NCBI RefSeq assembly: GCF_000194605.1
Contig: NC_015321.1
Coordinates: forward strand, 2,790,001-2,854,000
Source of the DNA: Fluviicola taffensis DSM 16823
Lineage (GTDB): Bacteria; Bacteroidota; Bacteroidia; Flavobacteriales_D; Crocinitomicaceae
DNA: 64,000 bases
Reading direction: 5' to 3'
Each line of letters starts with the position of its first letter. Within the stretch, counting starts at the first letter, position 1. The notes below the pieces were generated by a model that saw nothing but the letters and a program-made list of their open reading frames with translations, was not told where the DNA came from and did no database searches. A program made the translations under genes and the position numbers. Positions 7,884 to 15,932 of this stretch are shown piece after piece.

Positions 7884-10800
7884 TTACTCCTTAATCACTT
7901 TGATAAGCGCATTTTGAGTTCCGGTTTCATAAATCACGAAATACATCCCGCTTTCTAGATTCGAAATATCAAACGAATTTGTTTGCTCTAAATCCAAAGT
8001 CATTAATTGTTGACCTTTCAAGTTTGTAAGTGTTACAATTCCTGTTGTCTGCCCTGAAATTGTAACCAATCCATTCGCTGGATTCGGATAAACGTTTAAA
8101 CTAATAGTTTCTTGCTCTTCTAGTCCAACAGTAGAAAGTGTTGTGAAAGAAAGTGTTGTCCATGGAGAGAAATTTCCGTTTCCGCAATCGGTTCTAACGT
8201 GGAAATAGTGAATCGTTGAACCCGTTAAGCCAGATGCAGTAAATACAGCGTTTGCTGTTGCTGTTCCACTTGCAGTTGGTGCTGTTGCTGTTTGATTTAA
8301 GACATATTCAAACGTGTTTCCAGTTTGCGTGTTCCAGCTTAGGTCTGCAGCATGTCCTGTAATAGTTGATGCCGTCAATCCAGTTGGAGCAGCACATGGT
8401 CCAACCAATGTTGTGAAAGAAAAAGTTTCCCATGGAGAGAAGTTTCCGTTTCCACAATCCGTACGAACGTGGATGTAATAAGTTGTTTCAGAAGTCAACC
8501 CTGCTGCGTTGTAACTCGTATCTGAAGTTGTAGTTCCAGAACCCATTGGAGAAGTCGCATTTTCATCAACTACAAATTCAAAATCATTCATTCCTTGTGG
8601 ATTCCATGACAAAACAGATGAGTTGTGCGTTGTATTTGAAGCTGTCAATCCAGTTGGCGCAATACATGGTTCAACGAGTGTGGTGAACGAATAAGTAGTC
8701 CAGTCAGAAGTGTTTCCTTGAATGCAGTTCGCACGAACATGTAGATAATACATAGTAGAAGGATTTAAACTTGTAGCTTCATAACTTGTGTCTGAAGTTA
8801 CTGTTCCCGAACCAGTTGGAGCCGTTGCTGTTTGATTAAAGACGTATTCAAAATCATTCGTTCCTTGTGGATTCCACGACAGAACAGATGAGTTATGTGT
8901 TGTATTTGCATCAACCAATCCAGTTGGTGCCGTACATGGTTCAATCAACGTTGTGAAAGAAATCGTTTCCCACGGAGAGAAATTTGTTCCACTACAATCC
9001 GTGCGAATGTGCAGGTAATAAGTTGTAAGCGGATTTAGTGATGTTGCATGGTGACTCGTTCCAGTTGTTGGTGTTCCTAAAATGATTGGATCTGCATTAA
9101 TTTGGTCAACGACATATTCAAACGTATTACTTCCTTGAGTATCCCAAGATAAATCAGAAGAGTTGTGAGTTGTATTTGCGGCAGTTAATCCTGTTGGTGA
9201 AATGCATGGTGTAACCAGAGTTATAAAAGAGATTGTTTCCCAATCAGATGTATTTCCCTGAACACAGTTTGTGCGAACGTGTAAGTAATAAGTTGTCAAT
9301 GGAGTTAATGAAGTTGCATTGTAAGTTGTTCCATTCGTTGAAGTTCCTGCTGTTGCTGGATCTGTATTGATTTGGTCAACCACATATTCGAAAGTGCTGC
9401 TTCCTTGTGCGTTCCACGATAAATCAGAAGAGTTGTGCGTTGTATTTGCAGCTGTCAATCCAGTTGGCGCAATACATGGTTCAATTAACGTTGTGAAAGA
9501 AATTGTTTCCCAATCAGATGTATTTCCCTGAACGCAGTTTGTGCGAACATGTAAGTAATAAGTGGTTAATGGAGTTAATGCAGTTGCATCGTAAGTTGTT
9601 CCAGTCGTTGAAGTTCCCGCTGTTGCTGGATCTGTCAATGTTTGGTCAACCACATATTCGAAAGTGCTGCTTCCTTGTGCATCCCACGATAAATCAGAAG
9701 AGTTGTGCGTTGTATTTGCAGCTGTCAATCCAGTTGGCGCAATACATGGTTCAATTAACGTTGTGAAAGAAATCGTTTCCCAACCAGATGTATTTCCCTG
9801 AACGCAGTTTGTGCGAACATGTAAGTAATAAGTGGTTAATGGAGTTAATGCAGTTGCATTGTAAGTTGTTCCAGTCGTTGAAGTTCCCGCTGTTGCTGGA
9901 TCTGTATTGATTTGGTCAACCACATATTCGAAAGTACTGCTTCCTTGTGCATCCCACGATAAATCAGAAGAGTTGTGCGCTGTATTTGCAGCTGTCAATC
10001 CTGTTGGTGCAATGCATGGTTCAATTAACGTTGTGAAAGAAATCGTTTCCCAATCAGATGTATTTCCCTGAACGCAGTTTGTGCGAACATGTAAGTAATA
10101 CGTCGTTAATGGAGTTAATGCAGTTGCATTGTAAGTTGTTCCAGTCGTTGAAGTTCCCGCCGTTGCTGGATCTGTATTGATTTGGTCAACCACATATTCG
10201 AAAGTGCTGCTTCCTTGCGCATTCCACGATAAATCAGAAGAGTTGTGCGTTGTATTTGCAGCTGTCAATCCAGTTGGCGCAATACATGGTTCGATTAAAG
10301 TCGTAAATGAAATCGTTTCCCATGCAGAAAAATTACCTCCTCCACAATTTGTACGGACATGTAAATAATAAGTCGTCAATGGATTCAATGATGTTGCATT
10401 ATAAGTTGTTCCTGTTGTTGCTGTTCCTGAACCTGTTGGGTTTGTTGCCGTTTGATCAACTACGTATTCAAATCCATTGCTTCCTTGTGCATTCCATGAT
10501 AAATCAGAAGAATTGGTTGTTGTATTACTGGCAGTTAATCCGGTTGGAGAAAGACAAGCAGGTGTCGTAAAGTTGACGTATGTCCAGTTGGAGAAATTTC
10601 CACTCCCACAATTTTGACGCAAGTGAAAAAAGTAGGTAGTAGAAGGAGTTAATGATGATGTGCTGAAAGATATTCCGTTAATTGCCGTTCCAGCTCCCGT
10701 TGGAGAGGTTGCTGTTTGACTCAATACATATTGGAAGTTGTTGGAACCATCAGCATCCCAATTGAAATCTGAAGTTGTTGCCGTTACGTTGTTTTCAGCA

Positions 10801-11420
10801 AGATTGGTTGGGATATCGCATACGGCAAGTACTGATTTTACTTTAATGTTATTCAAACCGATCATAGGAGAAGCACCTGATCCTGTTCCACGGTCTGATG
10901 TGAATCGAAGTGTGAACGTAGCATTGTTAGCTACATTCAGGCCTGTTAAAGTAACCGTTTTATTTGCAGGTGAAGCGGGAGTATTCGTTGCTGTATATGT
11001 CCAGTTCAATGCTGATACATTTCCAAGACTTGAAGTTGCTGTCCAAGTTGGAATTCGTGAATCGGAAGCAATACTAAAAGCCTGATAGCTAATTACAACC
11101 TCAGTGATTGTGCTTCCTGTTGTGTTTTGAAAAGTACCTTCTATCCAACAACTTGTAGCACTTCCGCTCGGTTTATATCCAAATCCACTATTTGAAACGG
11201 CATAGACTCCGCCAGTAATTGAGCTGGATGAATTACCTTGGTATGTAAGACTGGTAAGTCTTGTAAATCCAGTAGGAAGTGTTCCGTTCCAACCGTTCAA
11301 ATTGGTGTTGAAATCTGTGTTGTGAGCGTTAATACTCACTTGTGAGAATCCTGTTTGCCAGAATCCCAAAGTAAGGATGAGAAGACAGGTTTTAATTGTT
11401 GTAAAAATGTTGTTTTTCAT
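7884..11420 (-). CDS. T9SS type A cargo with about ten fibronectin type III modules
   Basis: An exported 1178-residue protein. A signal peptide covers about 1-26. Residues about 30-200 form a unique N-terminal domain, perhaps carbohydrate-binding-like. About ten FN3-like modules of some 90 residues follow, each opening with C-x-A-P-T-G-L and containing S-S-D-L-S-W and T-T-Y-Y-L-H-V-R-T-N-C. The last 80 residues hold the type A sorting domain (Y-P-N-P-A-N-G through S-G-M-Y-F-V to a K-V-I-K-E end). Modules in the middle are nearly identical at DNA level with an exact 270-bp period, which indicates recent expansion. No catalytic domain is visible; adhesion or matrix function is likely. Confidence 0.9.
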   Translation of the reverse strand: MKNNIFTTIKTCLLILTLGFWQTGFSQVSINAHNTDFNTNLNGWNGTLPTGFTRLTSLTYQGNSSSSITGGVYAVSNSGFGYKPSGSATSCWIEGTFQNTTGSTITEVVISYQAFSIASDSRIPTWTATSSLGNVSALNWTYTATNTPASPANKTVTLTGLNVANNATFTLRFTSDRGTGSGASPMIGLNNIKVKSVLAVCDIPTNLAENNVTATTSDFNWDADGSNNFQYVLSQTATSPTGAGTAINGISFSTSSLTPSTTYFFHLRQNCGSGNFSNWTYVNFTTPACLSPTGLTASNTTTNSSDLSWNAQGSNGFEYVVDQTATNPTGSGTATTGTTYNATSLNPLTTYYLHVRTNCGGGNFSAWETISFTTLIEPCIAPTGLTAANTTHNSSDLSWNAQGSSTFEYVVDQINTDPATAGTSTTGTTYNATALTPLTTYYLHVRTNCVQGNTSDWETISFTTLIEPCIAPTGLTAANTAHNSSDLSWDAQGSSTFEYVVDQINTDPATAGTSTTGTTYNATALTPLTTYYLHVRTNCVQGNTSGWETISFTTLIEPCIAPTGLTAANTTHNSSDLSWDAQGSSTFEYVVDQTLTDPATAGTSTTGTTYDATALTPLTTYYLHVRTNCVQGNTSDWETISFTTLIEPCIAPTGLTAANTTHNSSDLSWNAQGSSTFEYVVDQINTDPATAGTSTNGTTYNATSLTPLTTYYLHVRTNCVQGNTSDWETISFITLVTPCISPTGLTAANTTHNSSDLSWDTQGSNTFEYVVDQINADPIILGTPTTGTSHHATSLNPLTTYYLHIRTDCSGTNFSPWETISFTTLIEPCTAPTGLVDANTTHNSSVLSWNPQGTNDFEYVFNQTATAPTGSGTVTSDTSYEATSLNPSTMYYLHVRANCIQGNTSDWTTYSFTTLVEPCIAPTGLTASNTTHNSSVLSWNPQGMNDFEFVVDENATSPMGSGTTTSDTSYNAAGLTSETTYYIHVRTDCGNGNFSPWETFSFTTLVGPCAAPTGLTASTITGHAADLSWNTQTGNTFEYVLNQTATAPTASGTATANAVFTASGLTGSTIHYFHVRTDCGNGNFSPWTTLSFTTLSTVGLEEQETISLNVYPNPANGLVTISGQTTGIVTLTNLKGQQLMTLDLEQTNSFDISNLESGMYFVIYETGTQNALIKVIKE
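8401..10560 (-). repeat. Eight-unit 270-bp tandem coding repeat
   Basis: Equivalent module boundaries fall at 8401, 8671, 8941, 9211, 9481, 9751, 10021 and 10291, an exact 270-bp spacing with no indel. Units starting 9211-10021 are almost identical in nucleotide sequence, while the outer units have diverged. Copy number is likely to vary between strains and may be collapsed in short-read assemblies. Confidence 0.9.
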
Positions 11421-11796
11421 GTTTAGAATTTATTTGTTACTGATTGATTTTTAGCTCAAAGAGTTTGCAAGATGTTTTTTACTAAAGTTTAGTACAAAGT
11501 TAGGTTCGTGAGTTTCGAAGTGGATTAAGGACGTGTCAAATAAGCATTAAATTGACTGAATGTTTTTTACAGATAGTTAATCGATTTAGTATTTAAGAAA
11601 AAATAAGTTTTGAGTCCTTGTGTGAAAAATTAGTTCTAGGTGTTCAAATTTGGAATCTAAAACAGTCAAAAAACTACAGAACAAAGTCTTCTTGGTAACA
11701 TAAGCTTATTTTAAGGCGAAATAGCCGCTCGAATGTTTCCTGTGTTTCGTTGGGTGATTTTTTTTATCTTCATCCACTGAAACTATTCACTTTCAA
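11421..11796. other. Gene-free divergent promoter region
   Basis: About 375 bases of AT-rich DNA between two divergent genes. I see a minus-strand -7 element at 11495-11502 and only a weak match (TATCTTCA, near 11764) before the plus-strand gene. No RNA gene, repeat or plausible ORF was seen. Confidence 0.5.
11495..11502 (-). promoter_or_regulatory. -7 element upstream of the FN3/T9SS gene
   Basis: On the minus strand the sequence is TAACTTTG, matching TAnnTTTG. It lies about 75 nt upstream of the ATG at 11420. No clear -33 element. Confidence 0.45.
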
Positions 11797-12273
11797 ATGG
11801 AACGCGAGAAAATTATTTGCTTTATACAAGAAATTGGAATTCAGGTTGTGGAAACAGAGCTTCCAGATGATTGTTTTCTGCCTGGGTTGGCCATTGAAAA
11901 AAACACTATTCTACTGGATTCTGAGCGATTAAAATTTCCAGGAGACTTGTTGCATGAAGCTGGACATTTAGCAGTGACAGAGGCAGAACTGCGACCATTG
12001 ATAGGAACCAACGAAATGGATCCCGAATGGCCGAGTGACGGCGATGAATTAGCCGCTATTCTTTGGTCTTATGCTGCATTGAAACACTTGGGGCTGGAAC
12101 CTGAAGTGGTTTTTCATCCGGATGGCTACAAAAATGAATCCGAATGGCTCATTCAGCAATTTCAAAATGGAAATTACATCGGACTTCCTTTATTTAAATG
12201 GATGGGATTTTGTTCGAGTTCCGAAAAAGGCACAGAAAAGCCATATCCTCACATGCTAAAATGGTTGAGATGA
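11797..12273 (+). CDS. Conserved hypothetical protein with HEAGH motif
   Basis: A 158-residue soluble protein. L-L-H-E-A-G-H at H53-E54-H57 matches the HExxH zinc-peptidase motif, preceded by a stretch ending in F-P-G-D and followed by acidic residues (E-A-E, D-G-D-E) that could supply a third ligand. It is too small for a typical secreted metallopeptidase and has no signal peptide, so either a minimal metalloprotein or a catalytically idle relative is possible. The stop codon overlaps the ATG of the beta-hydroxylase-like gene (ATGA), so the two are translationally coupled. The function is unknown. Confidence 0.65.
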   Translation: MEREKIICFIQEIGIQVVETELPDDCFLPGLAIEKNTILLDSERLKFPGDLLHEAGHLAVTEAELRPLIGTNEMDPEWPSDGDELAAILWSYAALKHLGLEPEVVFHPDGYKNESEWLIQQFQNGNYIGLPLFKWMGFCSSSEKGTEKPYPHMLKWLR

Positions 12274-12989
12274 GTATAAAACAAGTAACAAAATACCTGA
12301 AGTTTCCCATTCAGTTTGATGAGCAGCTGTTAGTTTCGGATCTCAAGCGTGCCATGGAGGGGGAATGGATTTCGCATTTCAATACAGGGGGTTATACTGG
12401 GAATTGGAAAGCTGTTTCGTTGTATGCGGCAAATGGAAACGAACAAAATATTTTTGCACATCTACAAGATTACACTTCTATTTCTGAAACACCCTTGATG
12501 AAAGAATGTGCTTATTTCAAAGAAGTACTTAATCAGTTTAAATGCGATATCCTTTCAGCTCGATTATTGAGGTTGGAGGTCGGTGCAGAAATAAAACCAC
12601 ATACTGATCATGAATTAGGTTATGAAGACGGGCAGTTTCGTTTGCATATTCCAATTGTAACCAATCCAGAAATTGAATTCATTCTGGATGGAGAAAGACT
12701 GACCATGCTTCCTGGAGAATGTTGGTACACCAATGTGAATTTTGTTCATTCGGTAGCGAATCGAGGAACAATTGACCGGGTTCATTTGGTGATTGATGGC
12801 GTTCGAAATGCCTGGACAGACGAACTTTTTTTCTCACTTGCTCCAGAATCAAGTTTTGAAACCGATCGGGAAGAAAAACTTTCGGACGAAACCATTATCC
12901 GTATGTTGGAAGAGTTGAGAAGCAATCCGTTGATGGCAAACCACCCGATAGTAGAAGAATTGGAAAGGAAGTTGAAAAGCTGGAGTTGA
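12270..12989 (+). CDS. Aspartyl/asparaginyl beta-hydroxylase domain protein
   Basis: A 239-residue protein with a double-stranded beta-helix Fe(II)/2-oxoglutarate dioxygenase core. Iron ligands can be read as H111-x-D113 (in P-H-T-D-H) and the distal H160 (in N-F-V-H-S-V-A-N), followed by R-V-H-L-V-I-D-G, whose Arg should hold the 2-oxoglutarate carboxylate. The C-terminal 60 residues are a helical extension. The family hydroxylates Asp, Asn or related residues in proteins or peptides. I chose the ATG at 12270 rather than the upstream in-frame ATG at 12198 because it overlaps the preceding stop and starts at the conserved region. Confidence 0.82.
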   Translation: MSIKQVTKYLKFPIQFDEQLLVSDLKRAMEGEWISHFNTGGYTGNWKAVSLYAANGNEQNIFAHLQDYTSISETPLMKECAYFKEVLNQFKCDILSARLLRLEVGAEIKPHTDHELGYEDGQFRLHIPIVTNPEIEFILDGERLTMLPGECWYTNVNFVHSVANRGTIDRVHLVIDGVRNAWTDELFFSLAPESSFETDREEKLSDETIIRMLEELRSNPLMANHPIVEELERKLKSWS

Positions 12990-13035
12990 AAAATCCTAAA
13001 ATTCATAAAAAAATCATTTGCTTTTGTAACTGAAC

Positions 13036-13043
13036 TATATTTG
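13036..13043 (+). promoter_or_regulatory. -7 element of the DUF4407 gene
   Basis: TATATTTG, 27 nt upstream of the ATG at 13071. The in-frame TTG at 13041 overlaps this element and is therefore not a credible start. Confidence 0.55.
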
Positions 13044-13070
13044 CTCACTTTATGTGGAATAAACACGAAC

Positions 13071-14111
13071 ATGGCAGAGAATTCAATAGATACAAAACAA
13101 AAGAAAGAACCAGATTCAGAATCGGATCAAATGTCTGAAGTATTGTGGTGGTTTTCCACAGCGATAAAAGAACTGATTGAAGTTTGTACGGTTGATCGAA
13201 ACAGGTATAAAATCTTAGGGTCTGCAATGCTTTTCACGTGGTTGTATGCAACTTTAGCATGGGGGTATTTTTGGAGTACAAACTCGGATTCTCCGTTTCT
13301 ATTTGTTTCTCTTGGAATTTTTATGGGGGGCTTTGTCCTTTCTATTGATCGGGTTTTGGTTTCTTCCATCAATAAGAAAAGAACCAATATTGTGGCGATT
13401 GCACTTCGGGTAGTGATGGCTCTGTGCATAGGTGCATTTTTGGCTCAGCCTATCATTTTATTCATTTTTAGTTCCGATATTGATCGTGAAGTTCCGATTT
13501 TACTAGATAAAAAACTGGCCGAAAAGAAAATCGAGGTGGAACAAGTTTACCAATCTCGAAAAGATGAATTGCTAGCGAATAAAAAGAAGTTGGATGATGA
13601 ATTGAAAGAGAAAAGTGAACTAGCAATTGAAAAACAAAATGATTACCTGAAAGAAATCGATGGAACGGGTGGTTCTGGGAAATTCGGTATTGCAGGAATT
13701 GCGAAAGCCAAGCAGAACGGTTACATGATCGCCAAAGACAATCTGGATAAAATGCAAAAGGATTCTAAAACCGAATTGGAAAAGATTACCAAGGAATTGG
13801 ATGAAATCAATGCTAAAGTAACTAAGAGTGTTTCCGATTTCGAAAAGACATTGGATGGAAAAGGTTTTTTGATCAAAAAAGAAGCCCTTCAATCCTTGTT
13901 TGATAAAGACAAAACGCATGGACTCCAAAATCAGTATTATTTATTGATGGTAATCCTGACTTTATTTGAGTTGATTCCGATTATCAGCAAATTGTTCATG
14001 TCATCTGGAGCTTACGATACCAAAGTTGCTTTACGCGAAGATTTTGAAATGAAAGTTGCAACGCTGGAATCAGAAAAAGAGTTTAAAGAGAAAGAAAGAG
14101 AGTTGATTTAA
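13071..14111 (+). CDS. DUF4407 domain membrane protein
   Basis: A 346-residue inner-membrane protein. Three hydrophobic helices lie in the N-terminal half (about 48-70, 78-100 and 110-135), then a long charged coiled coil of about 150 residues rich in Lys and Glu with a Gly-rich break (G-T-G-G-S-G-K-F-G), then a fourth helix near 290-312. This layout fits DUF4407, a Bacteroidota/Actinobacteria family of unknown role. The start M-A-E-N-S at 13071 is favoured because the longer frame begins inside the promoter. Confidence 0.82.
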   Translation: MAENSIDTKQKKEPDSESDQMSEVLWWFSTAIKELIEVCTVDRNRYKILGSAMLFTWLYATLAWGYFWSTNSDSPFLFVSLGIFMGGFVLSIDRVLVSSINKKRTNIVAIALRVVMALCIGAFLAQPIILFIFSSDIDREVPILLDKKLAEKKIEVEQVYQSRKDELLANKKKLDDELKEKSELAIEKQNDYLKEIDGTGGSGKFGIAGIAKAKQNGYMIAKDNLDKMQKDSKTELEKITKELDEINAKVTKSVSDFEKTLDGKGFLIKKEALQSLFDKDKTHGLQNQYYLLMVILTLFELIPIISKLFMSSGAYDTKVALREDFEMKVATLESEKEFKEKERELI

Positions 14112-14115
14112 GAAG

Positions 14116-14209
14116 AATTATCAGCGGTTAATTATTAATTATCAAGAGGATTTTTGTGTTCTACTCAACCCGTATTGATAATTCTGCCATTTATAATTGA
14201 TAATTAATT
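14116..14209. repeat. AATTATCA/TGATAATT two-by-two hairpin
   Basis: AATTATCA occurs at 14116-14123 and 14137-14144, and its complement TGATAATT at 14176-14183 and 14198-14205, spaced 21 and 22 nt. The arms can form a long hairpin in either register. It fills the spacer between the DUF4407 gene and the next promoter and has the same design as the elements at 5101, 15038 and 15817. Confidence 0.6.
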
Positions 14210-14220
14210 TGATCTTGAAG

Positions 14221-14228
14221 TATCTTTG
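14221..14228 (+). promoter_or_regulatory. -7 element of the dienelactone hydrolase-like gene
   Basis: TATCTTTG, 21 nt before the ATG at 14250. A TTG at 14226 that would lengthen the protein lies within this element, which supports 14250 as the start. Confidence 0.65.
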
Positions 14229-14249
14229 AGTTTTACAAATAGTCATATC

Positions 14250-15026
14250 ATGAAACAATTCATTCTTTTTACACTCCTTTTTGCAGCAAGCAGCACCTTT
14301 TCGCAAGTTCTCGATTCGGTAGAATATTCCATTGACGGACAAAAATTTACTGCGTTTTATGCAAAACCAACTAAAATTACCAAGAAAACAAAAACAATTC
14401 TCATTGTTCACGAATGGTGGGGATTAAACGATTATCCCAAATCACGAGCGCTTCAAATTGCCCGAGAAGGAAATATTGGTTTTTGCATCGATATGTATGG
14501 AAAAGGTAAAATTGCTGCGAACCCAAAAGATGCACAAGCTTTAGCAACACCATTTTACAAAGATTCCGATTTTTCATTCAATCGTTTCATGGCGGGATAC
14601 AATCAATCGTTGAAAATTGAAGGCGTTGATTCATCTAAAATTGTGGCGATTGGATATTGTTTCGGAGGTTCTGTAGTTTTGAATGCAGCTAAAATGGGCG
14701 CGCCAATTGACGGTGTTGCTAGCTTTCATGGTGGATTGGCAGGGATTCCAGTGGACAAATCCAAGTTAAAAGCTGCCGTTCTTGTTTGCAACGGAGCTGC
14801 CGATTCATTTGTTCCAGTAGAAGAAATCAACGAATTTAAAAAGCAAATGACGGAAGCTGGTGCAGACCTGACTTTTATCGATTATCCAGAAGCAACACAT
14901 GCATTTACGAATCCGAATGCAACTGCAACTGGAAAGAAATTCTCCATGCCGATTTCGTACAATGCCGCTGCTGACAAACAAAGCTGGATTGATTTCAATC
15001 AGTTTATGAAGACGAAGGTTAAATAA
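14250..15026 (+). CDS. Dienelactone hydrolase family protein, exported
   Basis: A 258-residue alpha/beta hydrolase with a signal peptide (about 1-19), so it acts in the periplasm or at the surface. The triad is visible: C137 in G-Y-C-F-G-G, D185 in N-G-A-A-D-S-F-V-P and H217 in E-A-T-H-A-F. A Cys nucleophile is typical of dienelactone hydrolases, which open cyclic esters of chloro-aromatic breakdown; exported Bacteroidota members have uncertain substrates. It is preceded by a strong -7 element and a hairpin and followed by another hairpin element, so it is probably transcribed alone. Confidence 0.85.
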   Translation: MKQFILFTLLFAASSTFSQVLDSVEYSIDGQKFTAFYAKPTKITKKTKTILIVHEWWGLNDYPKSRALQIAREGNIGFCIDMYGKGKIAANPKDAQALATPFYKDSDFSFNRFMAGYNQSLKIEGVDSSKIVAIGYCFGGSVVLNAAKMGAPIDGVASFHGGLAGIPVDKSKLKAAVLVCNGAADSFVPVEEINEFKKQMTEAGADLTFIDYPEATHAFTNPNATATGKKFSMPISYNAAADKQSWIDFNQFMKTKVK

Positions 15027-15028
15027 GA
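15014..15028 (+). repeat. 15-bp direct repeat, copy 1
   Basis: GAAGGTTAAATAAGA spans the stop codon of the dienelactone hydrolase-like gene. The identical sequence spans the stop of the SGNH gene at 15796-15810, and each copy is followed by a hairpin of the same family. Confidence 0.8.
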
Positions 15029-15037
15029 GAGACTTAA

Positions 15038-15108
15038 GACATTAGATAAAAGACGATAGACTTGAATTCCCCAAAAAGATCAAGTCTTTTGTCTTTTATC
15101 TTATAGAC
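15038..15108. repeat. AGAC-rich hairpin element, copy 1
   Basis: The left arm 15038-15065 and right arm 15080-15108 are nearly complementary around a 14-nt loop. Both arms consist of degenerate repeats of AAAGAC/GTCTTTT and share AGACTTGA...TCAAGTCTTTTGTCT with the element at 15817-15905. Confidence 0.75.
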
Positions 15109-15145
15109 CTAACATCCAAAATGGATTTTTAGTCGTATCTGAAGG

Positions 15146-15808
15146 ATGAAATTGACAAAAATTATTCTTGGATCCATTCTGATTTCCTCGTTTTCCGGTT
15201 GTATAACTTCCAAAGAAAGCTTGTCTTATATTGCTTTGGGTGATTCTTACACAATTGGTGAAAGTGTTGAAACAAGTTTGAACTTTCCGTATCAATTAGT
15301 GGATTCGTTGAGTTTGAAAGGGAAAAATTTTGCTAGTCCGGTAATAATTGCTCGAACTGGATGGAGGACGGATCAATTGATGGATGCTATTAATTCCTCT
15401 TCACTTCAAAAGGAATACGATTTGGTAACTTTGCTCATTGGTGTAAATAACGAATTCCAAGGAAAATCAATCAATCAGTATGAAAACGATTTTACGATGC
15501 TATGTAAGAAGGCATTGGAGTTGACCAGAAATAAAAAACAGAACCTCTACATTCTCTCTATTCCTGATTATGGATTCACACCCTATGGAAAGACTACGAT
15601 GAATCAAATTTCAGAACGGATTAATGTCTTTAATGCTTCCAATAAGCGGATTTCTGATTCTTTGGGATTGAATTACGTGGAGATAACGGACATTTCTCGA
15701 AAAGGACTAGAACAACCTGATTTAGTAGCCGATGATGGATTGCATCCAAGTGCGAAGATGTATGCGCTTTGGGTGAGAGAGATTTTGAAAAAGGTGAAGG
15801 TTAAATAA
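15146..15808 (+). CDS. SGNH/GDSL hydrolase, lipoprotein
   Basis: A 220-residue predicted lipoprotein: N-terminal hydrophobic segment ending in a lipobox-like S-F-S-G-C near residue 19. The SGNH blocks are present: G-D-S-Y with the nucleophile S34, a conserved G-V-N-N for the oxyanion hole, and D-D-G-L-H-P-S at the end with D197 and H200. The family includes acyl-esterases, lysophospholipases and carbohydrate acetylesterases; the substrate cannot be told. The gene is bracketed by two copies of the same hairpin family and by identical 15-bp repeats, suggesting it arrived or was rearranged together with them. Confidence 0.85.
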   Translation: MKLTKIILGSILISSFSGCITSKESLSYIALGDSYTIGESVETSLNFPYQLVDSLSLKGKNFASPVIIARTGWRTDQLMDAINSSSLQKEYDLVTLLIGVNNEFQGKSINQYENDFTMLCKKALELTRNKKQNLYILSIPDYGFTPYGKTTMNQISERINVFNASNKRISDSLGLNYVEITDISRKGLEQPDLVADDGLHPSAKMYALWVREILKKVKVK

Positions 15809-15810
15809 GA
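15796..15810 (+). repeat. 15-bp direct repeat, copy 2
   Basis: GAAGGTTAAATAAGA, identical to 15014-15028, spanning the SGNH stop codon. The start-to-start distance of the two copies is 782 bp. Confidence 0.8.
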
Positions 15811-15816
15811 TCGTAA

Positions 15817-15905
15817 AGGACACAATACTAAAGACCAAAGACAACAGACTTGATCTTTTTTGTGAATTCAAGTCTTTTGTCTAATGTCTTTTGTCTAAAG
15901 TCTTA
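15817..15905. repeat. AGAC-rich hairpin element, copy 2
   Basis: The left arm 15817-15853 and right arm 15868-15905 pair around a 14-nt loop. It shares the AGACTTGA/TCAAGTCTTTTGTCT core with the copy at 15038. Its right end runs straight into the -7 element of the fahA promoter at 15904. Confidence 0.75.
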
Positions 15906-15911
15906 TCTTTG
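15904..15911 (+). promoter_or_regulatory. -7 element of the fahA promoter
   Basis: TATCTTTG, 21 nt upstream of the ATG at 15933. It overlaps the last base pairs of the upstream hairpin element. Confidence 0.6.
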
Positions 15912-15932
15912 CTTCTATTAAAATCATGAATA

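Noticed and set aside
12198-12269. Longer N-terminus for the beta-hydroxylase-like protein (ATG at 12198)
   Set aside because: It would overlap the HEAGH gene by 76 bases and encodes a basic, non-conserved stretch; the ATGA overlap at 12270 is the usual coupled start.
14226-14249. TTG start extending the dienelactone hydrolase-like protein
   Set aside because: The TTG lies inside the TATCTTTG -7 element, and the extension would bury the signal peptide.
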